Assembly (NCBI RefSeq): GCF_002893095.1
Contig: NZ_PKQQ01000007.1
Coordinates: forward strand, 124,001-188,000
Direction of reading: 5' to 3'
Length of the DNA: 64,000 bases
Source: Stenotrophomonas sp. VV52
GTDB taxonomy: Bacteria; Pseudomonadota; Gammaproteobacteria; Xanthomonadales; Xanthomonadaceae
Each line of letters opens with the position of its first letter. The first letter of the stretch is position 1. The position numbers and the translations under genes were made by a program. The notes beneath the pieces were generated by a model. The model ran no database searches. It was not told where the DNA came from and saw nothing but the letters and a program-made list of their open reading frames with translations. Shown in pieces: positions 1 to 8,871 of the stretch.

Positions 1-585
1 TTGGAAAAGCCGTACATGCAGATCGGCTTCTTCGAGATGCTGCGCAAGCGTGCCGGCTGGCTCAGCGTGTTGTTCCTCGGCGAGATGCTTACCGCCAGCG
101 CCATGCAGCATTACGAAGACGAACTGGCCCGCGCCGTGGTGCTGACCCTGTTCATCCCGCTGATCATGAGCTCGGGCGGCAACTCCGGTTCGCAGGCCAC
201 CTCGCTGCTGATCCGCAGCCTGGCGCTGCGCGAACTGCGCCTGCGTGACTGGTGGAAGGTGGCGTTGCGCGAAGTGCCCACCGGCATCACCCTGGGCGCG
301 ATCCTTGGCGTGCTGGCGGTGATCCGCATCGTGTCCTGGCAGCTGCTGGGCCTGCACGACTATGGCGAGCACTGGAAGCTGCTGGCGCTCACCATCGGCG
401 CGGCGTTGGTGGGCATCGTCACCTTCGGCTCGTTGTCCGGCTCGATGCTGCCCTTCATCCTCAAGCGCCTCGGCTTCGACCCGGCCAGCGCCTCGGCCCC
501 GTTCGTGGCCACGCTGGTCGACGTGACCGGCCTGGTGATCTACTTCAGCATCGCCGCCGCGATCTTGAGCGGCGCCTTGTTGTAA
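1..585 (+). CDS. mgtE: Magnesium transporter MgtE, C-terminal membrane domain (5' end outside window)
   Basis: The frame is open from the first base, so this is the tail of a longer gene. The 194 visible residues are hydrophobic with about five membrane segments and carry the MgtE pore signature SGGNSGSQATSLLIRSLAL, close to the family form GGNxGxQxxTxxxRxLA. MgtE is an inner-membrane Mg2+ channel whose cytosolic N and CBS domains gate the pore; those domains would lie upstream and cannot be seen. The stop is at 583-585 and the next gene begins 68 bases later on the same strand. Confidence 0.9.
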   Translation: MEKPYMQIGFFEMLRKRAGWLSVLFLGEMLTASAMQHYEDELARAVVLTLFIPLIMSSGGNSGSQATSLLIRSLALRELRLRDWWKVALREVPTGITLGAILGVLAVIRIVSWQLLGLHDYGEHWKLLALTIGAALVGIVTFGSLSGSMLPFILKRLGFDPASASAPFVATLVDVTGLVIYFSIAAAILSGALL

Positions 586-653
586 TGCACGTGGCTCTAC
601 CGGATTGCGCCGGATCATACCGACAGCACGGCCGCCCGTGTACCGTGTAGCCC

Positions 654-3383
654 ATGAGCACCTATCACCTGCAGTCCGTATTCCGTCCGCAGTCGGTGGC
701 CGTCGTCGGCGGCAGCCCGCGCGAGCGTTCCGCCGGCCGCGCGGTGATGCGCAACCTGCGCGCCACCGGGTTTCCCGGCAAGGTCGCGTGGATCAACCCG
801 CGTTACGGCGAGATCGACGGCATCAGCACGGTCAAGCGGCTCAAGGACTTGGACTGGGTGCCGGAGCTGATCGTCATCACCGCGCCGGCCAGCATCGTGC
901 CGCAGGTGGTCGCCACGGCCGCCGAGCGCGGCGTGGCAGCCGCCATCATCCTCACCGCGAACCTCGGCCAGGGACCGGGTTCCCTCAGCGAGCAGGTCGA
1001 AGCGGCCGCACGCCCCAAGGGCCTGCGCATCCTCGGCCCGCACTGCCTGGGTGTGATCGCCCCGCATGCGCGCCTCAACGCCAGCATTGCCGCGCATTTC
1101 CCGCAGGCCGGCGACCTCGCACTGATCTCCGAATCCAGCGCGATTGCGGCTGCGCTGGTCGAATGGGGCGTGGCGCGTTCGGTGGGTTTCTCCGCCGTGG
1201 TCTCGCTCGGCGACGCGCTGGATGTCGACTTCGGCGACCTGCTCGACTATTTCGCTACCGACTACCGTACCCGCGCCATCCTGCTCTACGTCGAACACAT
1301 CCGTGACGCGCGCAAGTTCATGTCGGCCGCACGTGCCGCCGCGCGCGCCAAGCCGGTGGTGGTGGTGAAGTCCGGCCGCCACATCCGCATCGATCCCGAC
1401 GGCGACACCCACGTGCAGGCGCTGGCCAGCTCCGACGCGGTGTATGGCGCTGCGTTCAACCGTGCCGGCCTGCTGCGGGTGAGCGCACTGGACGAGCTGT
1501 TCACCGCCGCTGAAACGCTGGGTCGGCTCGGCACCTTCCCGGGCCGTCGGCTGGCCATCCTCAGCAACGGCGGCGGGGTGGGGCGGCTGGCCGTGGACCA
1601 GTTGCTGGCCCTGCGCGGCAGCCTGGCCGAACTGTCGCCCGCCACCATCGACGCGCTCGACGGCGTGCTGCCGGAAGGCTGGTCGCGCAGCAACCCGGTC
1701 GACATCGTGGTCGACGCCGACGGTGAACGTTACGCCGCCGCGATTGACGCGCTGATGTCCGACCCCGGCAACGACGCGGTGCTGGTGGTCAACGTGCCGA
1801 CCGCGTTCACCTCCTCGGCCGACGCTGCGCAGGCGCTCACCCGCACGCTCGGCCTGCGCCCGCGCCACCACCGCGACAAGCCGGTGTTCGCGGTGTGGCT
1901 GGGCAACGACGACCGCGCCACCGCCACCCTCAATGCCGCGCGCGTGCCGACCTATCCGACCGAGGCCGAAGCCGTGCGCGGCTTCCAGCACCTGGTGCGC
2001 TACCGCGACGCGCAGGCCGCGTTGATGGAAACCCCGCCCAGCCTGCCGCAGGATTTCGTGGTCGACACCGCCGCCGCGCGCGCGATCGTCGAGGCCGCAC
2101 TAGCGGCCGGCCAGCAGTGGCTGGATCCGATCGCCACCCACCAGCTGCTGTCGGCGTACGGCATTCCCTCCGCGCCGGTGATGCAGGCGCGCGACGCGCA
2201 CGAAGCGATGGACCTGGCCCAGCCGCTGCTGGAGCAGGGCGCCACGGTGGCAGTGAAGGTGTTTTCCGCCGACATCCCGCACAAGTCAGACGTGGATGGC
2301 GTACGCCTCAACCTGGGCACGCTGCAGGCGGTGCAGGCCGCGGCCAGCTCCATCCTCGCGCGCGCCCGCGAGCTGCGCCCGAACGCGCGCATCGAAGGCG
2401 TGCTGGTGCAGCCCACCATCGTGCGGCCGAAGGCGCGCGAGCTGATCGCCGGCATCGCCGACGATCCGACCTTCGGCCCGGTGGTGGTGTTCGGCCGCGG
2501 CGGCACCGCCGTGGAAGTGATCGACGACAAGGCGCTGGCCCTGCCGCCGCTGGACCTGCGCCTGGCCCATGAGCTGATCGGCCGCACCCGCGTCTCGCGC
2601 ATCCTCAAGGCGTATCGCGACGTTCCCGCAGCCGACGAGCGCGTGGTCGCGCTGATCCTGGTCAAGCTGGCCCAGCTCGCCGCCGACATTCCCGAAGTGC
2701 GCACGCTGGACATCAATCCGCTGCTGGCCGATCGCGACGGCGTCATCGCACTGGATGCGCGCGTGGCCATCGCCCCGTCGCGCAAACTGCACAAGGGCCG
2801 GGGCCACCCGCGCTTCGCCGTGTTCCCGTATCCCAAGGAGTGGGAGCGTACGATCACGCTGTCCGACGGCGCACCGGCATTCGTGCGTCCGGTGCGGCCG
2901 GAAGACGATGCGCTGTTCCGCGCCTTCTTCGCGCGCGTGACCGACGACGACCTGCGCCTGCGCTTCTTCCAGTCGGTGAAGCATTTCAGCCACGAGTTCA
3001 TCGCACGCCTGACCCAGCTCGACTACGCCCGTTCCATCGCCCTGGTCGCGATCGACCCGCGCAGCGGCGACATGCTTGGCGCGGTGCGCCTGCATGCCGA
3101 CGCCGACTACGACCGCGGCGAATACGGCATCCTGATCCGCTCGGACTTGAAGGGCCACGGCATCGGCTGGCGCCTGATGAGCATCATGATCGAGTACGCC
3201 CAGTGGCTTGGCCTGAACATCGTCGAAGGCCAGGTGCTGCGCGAGAACAGCACCATGCTGGCGATGTGCCAGGCGCTGGGCTTCAAGACAAAGCTGGACC
3301 CTGACGATCCCACCGTGATGGTGGTGACCCTGCCGGTGCAGGAGGCACAGGCGGCGGTACCGCCGGAGGGCATCACGCACTGA
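654..3383 (+). CDS. Fused NDP-forming acyl-CoA synthetase-like / GNAT protein acetyltransferase (Pat/YfiQ type)
   Basis: 909 residues. From the N-terminus: a CoA-binding fold (about 5-130, early VAVVGGS), a succinyl-CoA-ligase-like region (150-460), an ATP-grasp half (about 480-710) and a GNAT domain (about 735-890) with the acetyl-CoA loop LKGHGIG. This is the layout of Pat/YfiQ lysine acetyltransferases, which acetylate metabolic enzymes such as acetyl-CoA synthetase. His253 in DTHVQALASSDAVY lines up with the phospho-histidine of active ADP-forming synthetases, so ligase activity may not be fully lost (inference). It starts at ATG 654 and stands alone, 66 bases before the next gene. Confidence 0.88.
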   Translation: MSTYHLQSVFRPQSVAVVGGSPRERSAGRAVMRNLRATGFPGKVAWINPRYGEIDGISTVKRLKDLDWVPELIVITAPASIVPQVVATAAERGVAAAIILTANLGQGPGSLSEQVEAAARPKGLRILGPHCLGVIAPHARLNASIAAHFPQAGDLALISESSAIAAALVEWGVARSVGFSAVVSLGDALDVDFGDLLDYFATDYRTRAILLYVEHIRDARKFMSAARAAARAKPVVVVKSGRHIRIDPDGDTHVQALASSDAVYGAAFNRAGLLRVSALDELFTAAETLGRLGTFPGRRLAILSNGGGVGRLAVDQLLALRGSLAELSPATIDALDGVLPEGWSRSNPVDIVVDADGERYAAAIDALMSDPGNDAVLVVNVPTAFTSSADAAQALTRTLGLRPRHHRDKPVFAVWLGNDDRATATLNAARVPTYPTEAEAVRGFQHLVRYRDAQAALMETPPSLPQDFVVDTAAARAIVEAALAAGQQWLDPIATHQLLSAYGIPSAPVMQARDAHEAMDLAQPLLEQGATVAVKVFSADIPHKSDVDGVRLNLGTLQAVQAAASSILARARELRPNARIEGVLVQPTIVRPKARELIAGIADDPTFGPVVVFGRGGTAVEVIDDKALALPPLDLRLAHELIGRTRVSRILKAYRDVPAADERVVALILVKLAQLAADIPEVRTLDINPLLADRDGVIALDARVAIAPSRKLHKGRGHPRFAVFPYPKEWERTITLSDGAPAFVRPVRPEDDALFRAFFARVTDDDLRLRFFQSVKHFSHEFIARLTQLDYARSIALVAIDPRSGDMLGAVRLHADADYDRGEYGILIRSDLKGHGIGWRLMSIMIEYAQWLGLNIVEGQVLRENSTMLAMCQALGFKTKLDPDDPTVMVVTLPVQEAQAAVPPEGITH

Positions 3384-3449
3384 CCGGCGCGGAACACACA
3401 GGACCGGTGACAAGACGCCATTGCCGGCTGGATCACCGACAATGGCCGC

Positions 3450-4148
3450 ATGACCGAACGCACTCCTCTGTTGCTGCTGCCAGGCCTGCTCAACGACGCC
3501 GAACTCTGGCGCGCGCAGATTGCAGACCTTTCCGACATCGCCGACTGCACGGTCGGCGACCAGACCCGGGGCGAAACCCTGCAGGCCGTAGTCGACGACG
3601 TACTGGCGCAGGCCCCGCCGCGCTTCGCCCTGGCTGGCTTTTCGCTGGGCGGGTTCGTCGCCCAGCAGATCCTGCGCGTGGCGCCTGAGCGTGTGTTGCG
3701 GCTGGCGCTGATCGACACGTCGATCCACGCCGACTCGCCCGAACGCGCCGCCCAGCGCCAGAGCCAACGCGCCAGCGTGCGCCTGCCCGGCACCTTCCAT
3801 GGCTTCGGCGACAAACTGATGCGCAGCTACATCGACGCCTCGCGGCTGGACGACTACGTCCTGGTGCAGCGCGTGCGCGACATGACCGCGCGCCTGGGCG
3901 CCGACGTCTTCCTGCGCCAGAGTGCCCTCGAGCGCAGCGACGGCCACGACGTGCTGGCCGGCTACCGCGACCCGCTGCTGATCGTCTGCGGCGCCAACGA
4001 CCGCATCACCCCGCTGCCGATCAGCGAGGAGATGCACGCGCTTGTCCCCGGCTCAACCCTGGTGGTGATTCCCGACTGCGGCCACCTGGCGCCGATGGAA
4101 AAGCCGGAAGAGGTCAGCGACGCCATGCGGGAGTGGCTGCTGGCCTGA
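3450..4148 (+). CDS. Alpha/beta hydrolase
   Basis: 232 residues with the alpha/beta-hydrolase order: an early oxyanion strand (LLLLPGLLND), nucleophile elbow GFSLGG near residue 70, acid region ICGANDRITP and a late His in PDCGHLAPMEKPEEV. There is no signal peptide, so it is cytosolic. The substrate cannot be read; small-ester or thioester hydrolases of this size are common. A 7-bp inverted repeat GCCATTG/CAATGGC (3417-3446) ends just before the start. It converges on dkgB across about 106 bases. Confidence 0.8.
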   Translation: MTERTPLLLLPGLLNDAELWRAQIADLSDIADCTVGDQTRGETLQAVVDDVLAQAPPRFALAGFSLGGFVAQQILRVAPERVLRLALIDTSIHADSPERAAQRQSQRASVRLPGTFHGFGDKLMRSYIDASRLDDYVLVQRVRDMTARLGADVFLRQSALERSDGHDVLAGYRDPLLIVCGANDRITPLPISEEMHALVPGSTLVVIPDCGHLAPMEKPEEVSDAMREWLLA

Positions 4149-4254
4149 CGTGCGCGGATTTACCCGGTAGGGTCGCATCCCGATCGACCGCCGATAACGG
4201 TGCAACGCCCGTTTGTGGCATGACCCACAATCGAAATGCTGCACCTCACCGCCA

Positions 4255-5058
4255 TCAATCCCACGCCGGTGCGATCCCCTCCGGGTTCGCCAATCGCTGC
4301 CCGCGATCAAGCGTCGCGATCTGTGCCATGTCCTCGTCGGTCAACGTGAGATCGGCCGCCAGCAGGTTGCTGGCCAGGTTCTCGCGACGGGTGGACGACG
4401 GAATCACCGCGAAGCCCTGCTGCAGCGCCCAGGCCAATGCCACCTGTGCCGGGGTGGCGTCGTGGCGGTCGGCAATCGCCTGGATCACCGGGTCCTTCAG
4501 CACCTCGCCGTAGGCCAGGCTCATGTACGCAGTGACATGGATACCCTGTTCGCGCAGGAACGCGATCAGCGAACGGTTCTGCAGGTACGGATGCACCTCG
4601 ACCTGGTTGGTGGCGATGGCATCGGCACCGAAGATCGCAATGGCCTGGCGGGTCAGCTCGATGGTGAAGTTGGAGATGCCGATCTGCCGGGTCAGCCCTT
4701 CATCCTTCGCCTGCTTCAGCGCACCCAGGTACTCGGCCATCGGCACCGCGTCGTCCGGCGACGGCCAGTGGATCAGGGTCAGGTCGACATGGTCGGTGCG
4801 CAGCTTGCGCAGGCTTTCGCGCAGGCTCTCCAGCAGCGCGTCCTGCTGGAAGCTGGCGATCCAGATCTTGGTGGTGAGGAACAGGTCTTCGCGCGCCACG
4901 CCGGACTCGGCGATGGCCTGGCCGACCTCGGTTTCGTTGCCGTAGATCTGCGCGGTGTCGATGGCGCGGTAGCCCACCTCCAGTGCGTTGCGGACCGAGT
5001 CGATGACGGTCTGGCCTTTCAGGCGGAAGGTGCCGAGGCCGAATGCGGGAATGCTCAT
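4255..5058 (-). CDS. dkgB: 2,5-didehydrogluconate reductase DkgB (aldo/keto reductase)
   Basis: 267 residues, the usual DkgB length, opening [15 protein letters not shown] and ending PEGIAPAWD as in E. coli DkgB. The AKR catalytic tetrad is visible: Asp and Tyr in [11 protein letters not shown], Lys in TTKIW, His in LIHWPSP. It reduces 2,5-diketo-D-gluconate and other carbonyls, including methylglyoxal, with NADPH in the cytosol. The ATG at 5058 follows a GAAGGAG ribosome site; longer in-frame starts lack one. An MFS gene lies 70 bases upstream on the same strand and may be co-transcribed. Confidence 0.93.
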   Translation of the reverse strand: MSIPAFGLGTFRLKGQTVIDSVRNALEVGYRAIDTAQIYGNETEVGQAIAESGVAREDLFLTTKIWIASFQQDALLESLRESLRKLRTDHVDLTLIHWPSPDDAVPMAEYLGALKQAKDEGLTRQIGISNFTIELTRQAIAIFGADAIATNQVEVHPYLQNRSLIAFLREQGIHVTAYMSLAYGEVLKDPVIQAIADRHDATPAQVALAWALQQGFAVIPSSTRRENLASNLLAADLTLTDEDMAQIATLDRGQRLANPEGIAPAWD

Positions 5059-5128
5059 GGAAACTCCTTCAGGGGGGAGGGCAGTGCAGGCTACGCCGGG
5101 CACTGTTAAACGAGGGAAATCGCACCGA

Positions 5129-6343
5129 TCAATGCGCGGCAACCACCAGGCCGTCGGCGCGTTCGGCAACACCGTCGCGGCGATCCAGCCGGCCGCTCAG
5201 CACGGTCAGGCCCAGCGCACCCAGCACCACCAGTGCGCCCAGCCACGGCGTGTGCATCAGCCCAAGATGGTCCACCACCAGGCCGCCGAGCGAGGCGCCC
5301 ATCGCGATGCCGACGTTGAACGCGGCGATGTTCAGGCCCGAGGCCACGTCTGCCGCCTGCGGGGCGAAGCGCTGCGCCTGTTTGACCACATACACCTGCA
5401 GACCGGGCACGTTGCCGAATGCCACCGCGCCCAACGCCAGCACGGTAAGCAGCACCAGCCACGTGTTGTGCGCGGTGAAGGTCAGCGCGAACAGCACCAG
5501 CGCCAGCAGCCCGAAGATCAGCTTCAGCGCCGGCACCGGGCCACGACGGTCGGCCAGGCGGCCGCCCCACAGGTTGCCGATCGCCACCGAGACGCCGTAC
5601 ACCAGCAGCACCAGGCTCACCGCGTTGGGCGAGAAGCCCGTGACGTCCTGCAGGATCGAGGCCAGGTAGGTGAAGGACAGGAAGGTACCGCCGTAACCCA
5701 GCGCGGTGATCGCGTACACCAGCAGCAGTCGTGGCTGCGCCAGCACCGCCAGCTGCTGGCCGAAGGTGGCCGGCTCGCTGCGCTGCAGGTTGCGCGGCAC
5801 GAACAGCAGGCTGCCGACCAGGGCGACCACGCCGAGCGCGGCGACCGCCAGGAAGGTGGCGCGCCAGCCCAGGTGCTGGCCGATGAAGGTGCCCAGCGGC
5901 ACGCCGGTGACCAGCGCCACGGTGAGACCGGTGAACATGATCGCGATGGCGCTGGCCGCCTTCTCCTTCGGCACCACCGAGGTGGCGATGATCGAGCCGA
6001 TCGAGAAGAACACGCCATGCGCCAGGCCAGTCAGCACCCTCGCCACGATTAGCGACCCGTAACTGGGCGCCATCCACGCGATCACGTTGCCCAGGGTGAA
6101 CAGCACCATCAGGGCCACCAGCAGGGTCTTGCGCGGCACCCGCCCGGTCAGCGCGGTCAGCACCGGCGCGCCCACGGCCACGCCCAGCGCGTACAGGGAC
6201 ACCAGCAGGCCTGCCGAGGGCAGGGACACGCCCAGGTCGGCGGCGATGGTCGGGATCAGCCCGACGATGACGAATTCAGTGGTGCCGATGGCGTACGCAC
6301 CGAGCGTGAGCGCCAGCAAGGCCAAGGGGATGCCACGGGACAT
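5129..6343 (-). CDS. MFS efflux transporter (DHA1/YdhP-AraJ type)
   Basis: 404 residues with twelve predicted membrane helices. The first helix [17 protein letters not shown] is typical of AraJ/YdhP-like drug:H+ antiporters, and the loop 2-3 motif appears as [11 protein letters not shown]. It probably exports small molecules; the substrate is unknown. It starts at ATG 6343 and is transcribed away from the LysR gene at 6451, a classic divergent regulator-transporter arrangement that suggests control by that regulator. dkgB lies 70 bases downstream on the same strand. Confidence 0.88.
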   Translation of the reverse strand: MSRGIPLALLALTLGAYAIGTTEFVIVGLIPTIAADLGVSLPSAGLLVSLYALGVAVGAPVLTALTGRVPRKTLLVALMVLFTLGNVIAWMAPSYGSLIVARVLTGLAHGVFFSIGSIIATSVVPKEKAASAIAIMFTGLTVALVTGVPLGTFIGQHLGWRATFLAVAALGVVALVGSLLFVPRNLQRSEPATFGQQLAVLAQPRLLLVYAITALGYGGTFLSFTYLASILQDVTGFSPNAVSLVLLVYGVSVAIGNLWGGRLADRRGPVPALKLIFGLLALVLFALTFTAHNTWLVLLTVLALGAVAFGNVPGLQVYVVKQAQRFAPQAADVASGLNIAAFNVGIAMGASLGGLVVDHLGLMHTPWLGALVVLGALGLTVLSGRLDRRDGVAERADGLVVAAH

Positions 6344-6450
6344 GACGGTTACCGGTGGAAGAAGAAGGTGCGCAGTCTGCGCGCCGCACTCTTGCCGAAA
6401 AACCGGTCTTCACGCCAATGACTCTTGCTTCATGGTCAATAATGGGCGGT
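6344..6450. promoter_or_regulatory. Divergent control region between MFS gene and LysR gene
   Basis: 107 bases separate the two starts, enough for both promoters and a LysR-type operator. The segment contains TGACTCTTGCTT at 6419-6430, whose reverse complement AAGCAAGAGTCA occurs again at 9837-9848, just upstream of the aldo/keto reductase start at 9818. A role as a shared binding site is inference. Confidence 0.45.
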
Positions 6451-7353
6451 ATGAAGACCACCCTGGATGAAATGCAGGCGTTCATCGCCGTGATCGACAG
6501 CGGCTCGATCACCGCTGCCGCCGAGCAGCTGGGTCAGACCACCTCCGGGGTCAGCCGTGCGCTGGCGCGGCTGGAGGAAAAGCTCGGCACCACCCTGCTG
6601 ACCCGCACCACCCGGCGCCTGCAGCTCACCGAAGAAGGCGACGCCTTCCTGGCCCAGGCCCGTGCCATCGTGGCCTCGGTCGAAGCGGCGGAAGAACAGG
6701 TCGCCGCGCGCCGGCAACGCCCGGCCGGGCGGCTGCGCGTGGATGCGGCCACCCCGTTCGTGCTGCACGTGATCGCCCCGCTGGTGGCCGGCTACCGTGC
6801 GCGGTACCCCGAGGTGCAGCTGGAACTCAACAGCAGCGAGCGCTACATCGACCTGCTCGAACGCCGCACCGACGTGGCCATCCGGATCGGGCCGCTGGCC
6901 GACTCCACCCTGCACGCGCGCCCGCTCGCGCACAGCCGCCTGCGGGTGCTGGCCAGTCCGGCCTACCTCGCTGAGCGCGGCACGCCGCAGGCCGTGGACG
7001 ACCTGGCCGGGCACGCACTGCTCGGCTTCAACGAACCCGACTCGCTCAACCACTGGCCGCTGCCCGGAAATACCGACGCGCTGCTGCACATCCGCCCGGC
7101 GGTGGCGGTGTCCAGTGGTGAAACCCTGCGCCGGCTGGCGCTGGAGGGTGCCGGCATGGTCTGCCTGTCCGACTTCATGACCCAGCGCGACCGCGATGCC
7201 GGCACCCTGGTCCAGGTACTGCCCGCGCTCACCGTGGAGGTGCGCCAGCCCATCCACGCCGTCTACTACCGCAACACGGCGGTATCGGCCCGGATCACCT
7301 CGTTCCTGGACTACCTCGCAGAGAACCTCACCGGGCAGGCATTCCTCCGGTAG
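6451..7353 (+). CDS. LysR-family transcriptional regulator
   Basis: 300 residues. Residues 1-60 form the winged HTH (LDEMQAFIAVIDSGSITAAA, then LARLEEKLGTTLLTRTTRR), followed by the LysR substrate-binding domain to the C-terminus. The start is placed at ATG 6451, where the conserved HTH begins; upstream codons would add an unconserved tail. It is divergent from the MFS transporter at 6343 and probably regulates it and itself. Its TAG stop is part of the GTAG end of the palindrome at 7350-7421. Confidence 0.9.
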   Translation: MKTTLDEMQAFIAVIDSGSITAAAEQLGQTTSGVSRALARLEEKLGTTLLTRTTRRLQLTEEGDAFLAQARAIVASVEAAEEQVAARRQRPAGRLRVDAATPFVLHVIAPLVAGYRARYPEVQLELNSSERYIDLLERRTDVAIRIGPLADSTLHARPLAHSRLRVLASPAYLAERGTPQAVDDLAGHALLGFNEPDSLNHWPLPGNTDALLHIRPAVAVSSGETLRRLALEGAGMVCLSDFMTQRDRDAGTLVQVLPALTVEVRQPIHAVYYRNTAVSARITSFLDYLAENLTGQAFLR

Positions 7354-7421
7354 CGTCGGCCGTTGGCCGACCCATGCACCCGTTTCACCGTCCATGAGGG
7401 TCGGCAAACGGCGGACGCTAC
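7350..7421. repeat. SMAG-type palindromic repeat dimer (GTAG...CTAC)
   Basis: Two inverted arms begin GTAGCGTCGGCCGTTGGC and end with its imperfect complement ...GGCGGACGCTAC. The left GTAG supplies the stop codon of the LysR gene; the right end lies 12 bases before the TAATAT box of the Rrf2 promoter. Confidence 0.8.
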
Positions 7422-7433
7422 CCAACGGCTGTC

Positions 7434-7458
7434 TAATATGTAACTATTCGTGTTACAT
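7434..7458 (+). promoter_or_regulatory. Probable autoregulatory operator of the Rrf2 gene
   Basis: The inverted repeat ATGTAAC-7 nt-GTTACAT (7438-7444 and 7452-7458) overlaps both a -10-like TAATAT (7434-7439) and the first two bases of the Rrf2 start codon. No Shine-Dalgarno sequence precedes the ATG, so the message probably has a very short leader. Rrf2-family repressors commonly bind such sites on their own promoters; that step is inference. Confidence 0.6.
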
Positions 7459-7909
7459 GAAATCTAGCAACCAGTTCTCCGACGCGCTCCACATCATGGC
7501 CCACCTGGTTGGCCAGGCCGGACCGCGCACCTCCGAACAGCTCGCGACCTGCCTGCCGACCCATCCGGTGGTGATCCGCCGCCTGCTCGCCGCCCTGCAC
7601 AAGGGCGGGCTGGTGCACACCGCGCGCGGCCATGGCGGGGGCAGCCAGCTCGCGCGCGACCCGGCCAGCATCACCCTGCATGACGTCTACCGTGCGATCG
7701 GCTCGCCCGCGCTGCTGCACACCGGCGTGCGCGAAACCGGCCGGAGCTGCCCGGTCCAGCAGGTGGTCAACACCGCCCTGGATGAAAGCTACCAACAGGC
7801 GCAGGCCCTGCTCGAAACCCGCCTGCGCGCCACCACCCTGGCCACCCCGGGCGAAGCCTTCGCCCAGCACCTGGCCCACCCTGCAGCAGGAGTTCCGCAT
7901 GAGCTTTGA
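7457..7909 (+). CDS. Rrf2-family transcriptional regulator (YwnA-like, no Fe-S cysteine triad)
   Basis: 150 residues with an Rrf2 winged HTH: SEQLATCLPTHPVVIRRLLA as the recognition region and the glycine-rich wing ARGHGGGSQLARDP. Only scattered cysteines are present (CLPTH, SCPVQQ), not the three clustered Cys of IscR/NsrR, so a redox or small-molecule sensing type is likelier than an Fe-S sensor. The last 11 bases overlap the start of the flavoprotein gene at 7899, so the pair is translationally coupled and the flavoprotein is the likely target. Confidence 0.85.
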   Translation: MKSSNQFSDALHIMAHLVGQAGPRTSEQLATCLPTHPVVIRRLLAALHKGGLVHTARGHGGGSQLARDPASITLHDVYRAIGSPALLHTGVRETGRSCPVQQVVNTALDESYQQAQALLETRLRATTLATPGEAFAQHLAHPAAGVPHEL

Positions 7910-8804
7910 TGCCGTGATCGTCGGCGGCAGTTTCGCCGGCCTGTCCGCCGCGATGATGCTGGCGCGTGCGCGCCGCAGCGTGCTGGTGGTCGACAGCGGG
8001 CTGCCGCGCAACCGCTTTTCCAGCCATTCGCATGGCGTGCTTGGGTTGGATGGGATCTCTGGCAGCGACCTGCTGCGCCAGGCCAAGGCGCAGCTGCTGG
8101 ACTACTCCACCGTGCGCTGGGCGACCGACACCGTGACCGACGCGCAGGCCACCGTGGACGGCTTTGCGGTCACCACCGCCAGCGGTGAAACCTGGGCGGC
8201 GCGCAAGCTGTTGCTGGCTACCGGCATCACCGACGTGCTGCCGGAACTGCCCGGCCTGGCCGAGCGCTGGGGCCACAGTGTGCTGCACTGCCCGTACTGC
8301 CATGGTTATGAAATCGGCGGCGGCGAGATCGGCCTGCTCGGCGGGCATGCGCTGTCCAGCATGATGGCCGGGGTGCTGGCCGACTGGGGCAGGGTCACCC
8401 TGTTCGCACATGGCATGGAACTCGACGATGAGACGCTCGCGACCCTGCAGCGGCGCGGGGTGCGCATCGAAACCGAAGCGGTGGTTGCGTTGGAAGGCGA
8501 GGCACCGCAGCTCAGCGCCGCCCTGTTGGCCGATGGCCGCCGCATCGATCTGCGCGCGCTGTTTGTGAGCGCGCGCCAGCAGATGGCGTCAGCGCTGGTG
8601 GAGCAGCTGGGCTGCGAACTGGATGAAAGCCCGGTAGGCGTGTTGATCCGCGTGGACGCGCAGAAGCAGACCACGGTGCCGGGTGTGTATGCGGCCGGCG
8701 ATGCGACCGTGATGGGCAACATCACCCTGGCCAGTGCAGAAGGCGTGCGTGCAGGGGTCAGCCTGCACCACGCGTTGATCGCGGAAGACGCCACCACCCC
8801 GTAG
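7899..8804 (+). CDS. Thioredoxin-reductase-like FAD/NAD(P) oxidoreductase
   Basis: 301 residues. The N-terminal Rossmann motif VIVGGSFAGLSAAMMLARAR binds FAD, a C-P-Y-C pair in LHCPYCHGYE matches the redox disulfide of thioredoxin reductases, and the C-terminal FAD contact is GVYAAGDAT. It overlaps the Rrf2 gene by 11 bases, suggesting a redox-responsive two-gene operon. No thioredoxin partner is adjacent. Its stop TAG lies in the GTAG end of the palindrome at 8801-8871. Confidence 0.88.
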   Translation: MSFDAVIVGGSFAGLSAAMMLARARRSVLVVDSGLPRNRFSSHSHGVLGLDGISGSDLLRQAKAQLLDYSTVRWATDTVTDAQATVDGFAVTTASGETWAARKLLLATGITDVLPELPGLAERWGHSVLHCPYCHGYEIGGGEIGLLGGHALSSMMAGVLADWGRVTLFAHGMELDDETLATLQRRGVRIETEAVVALEGEAPQLSAALLADGRRIDLRALFVSARQQMASALVEQLGCELDESPVGVLIRVDAQKQTTVPGVYAAGDATVMGNITLASAEGVRAGVSLHHALIAEDATTP

Positions 8805-8871
8805 TGCCGGCCGCTGGCCGGCTCTGCACGGGGTATGCAATCGCCTGGAGCCGGCCGGCGGCCGGCACTAC
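8801..8871. repeat. SMAG-type palindromic repeat dimer
   Basis: The outer arms GTAGTGCCGGCCGCTGGCC and its near complement ending GGCCGGCACTAC enclose a short spacer. Both convergent genes end inside it: the flavoprotein at TAG 8802-8804 and the aldo/keto reductase at the complementary TAG 8868-8870. It may also act as a shared terminator. Confidence 0.85.

Noticed and set aside
591-602. GTGGCTCTACC after mgtE as a SMAG unit
   Set aside because: Only half of one arm is present with no partner; it may be a fragment but cannot be called an element.
3417-3446. Hairpin GCCATTG/CAATGGC between the acyl-CoA synthetase/GNAT gene and the hydrolase gene as a terminator
   Set aside because: The stem is short, the loop is 16 bases and there is no T tract.
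4133-5109. Plus-strand open frames over dkgB
   Set aside because: They are antisense to a gene with a complete AKR tetrad and good ribosome site and show low-complexity high-GC shadow composition.
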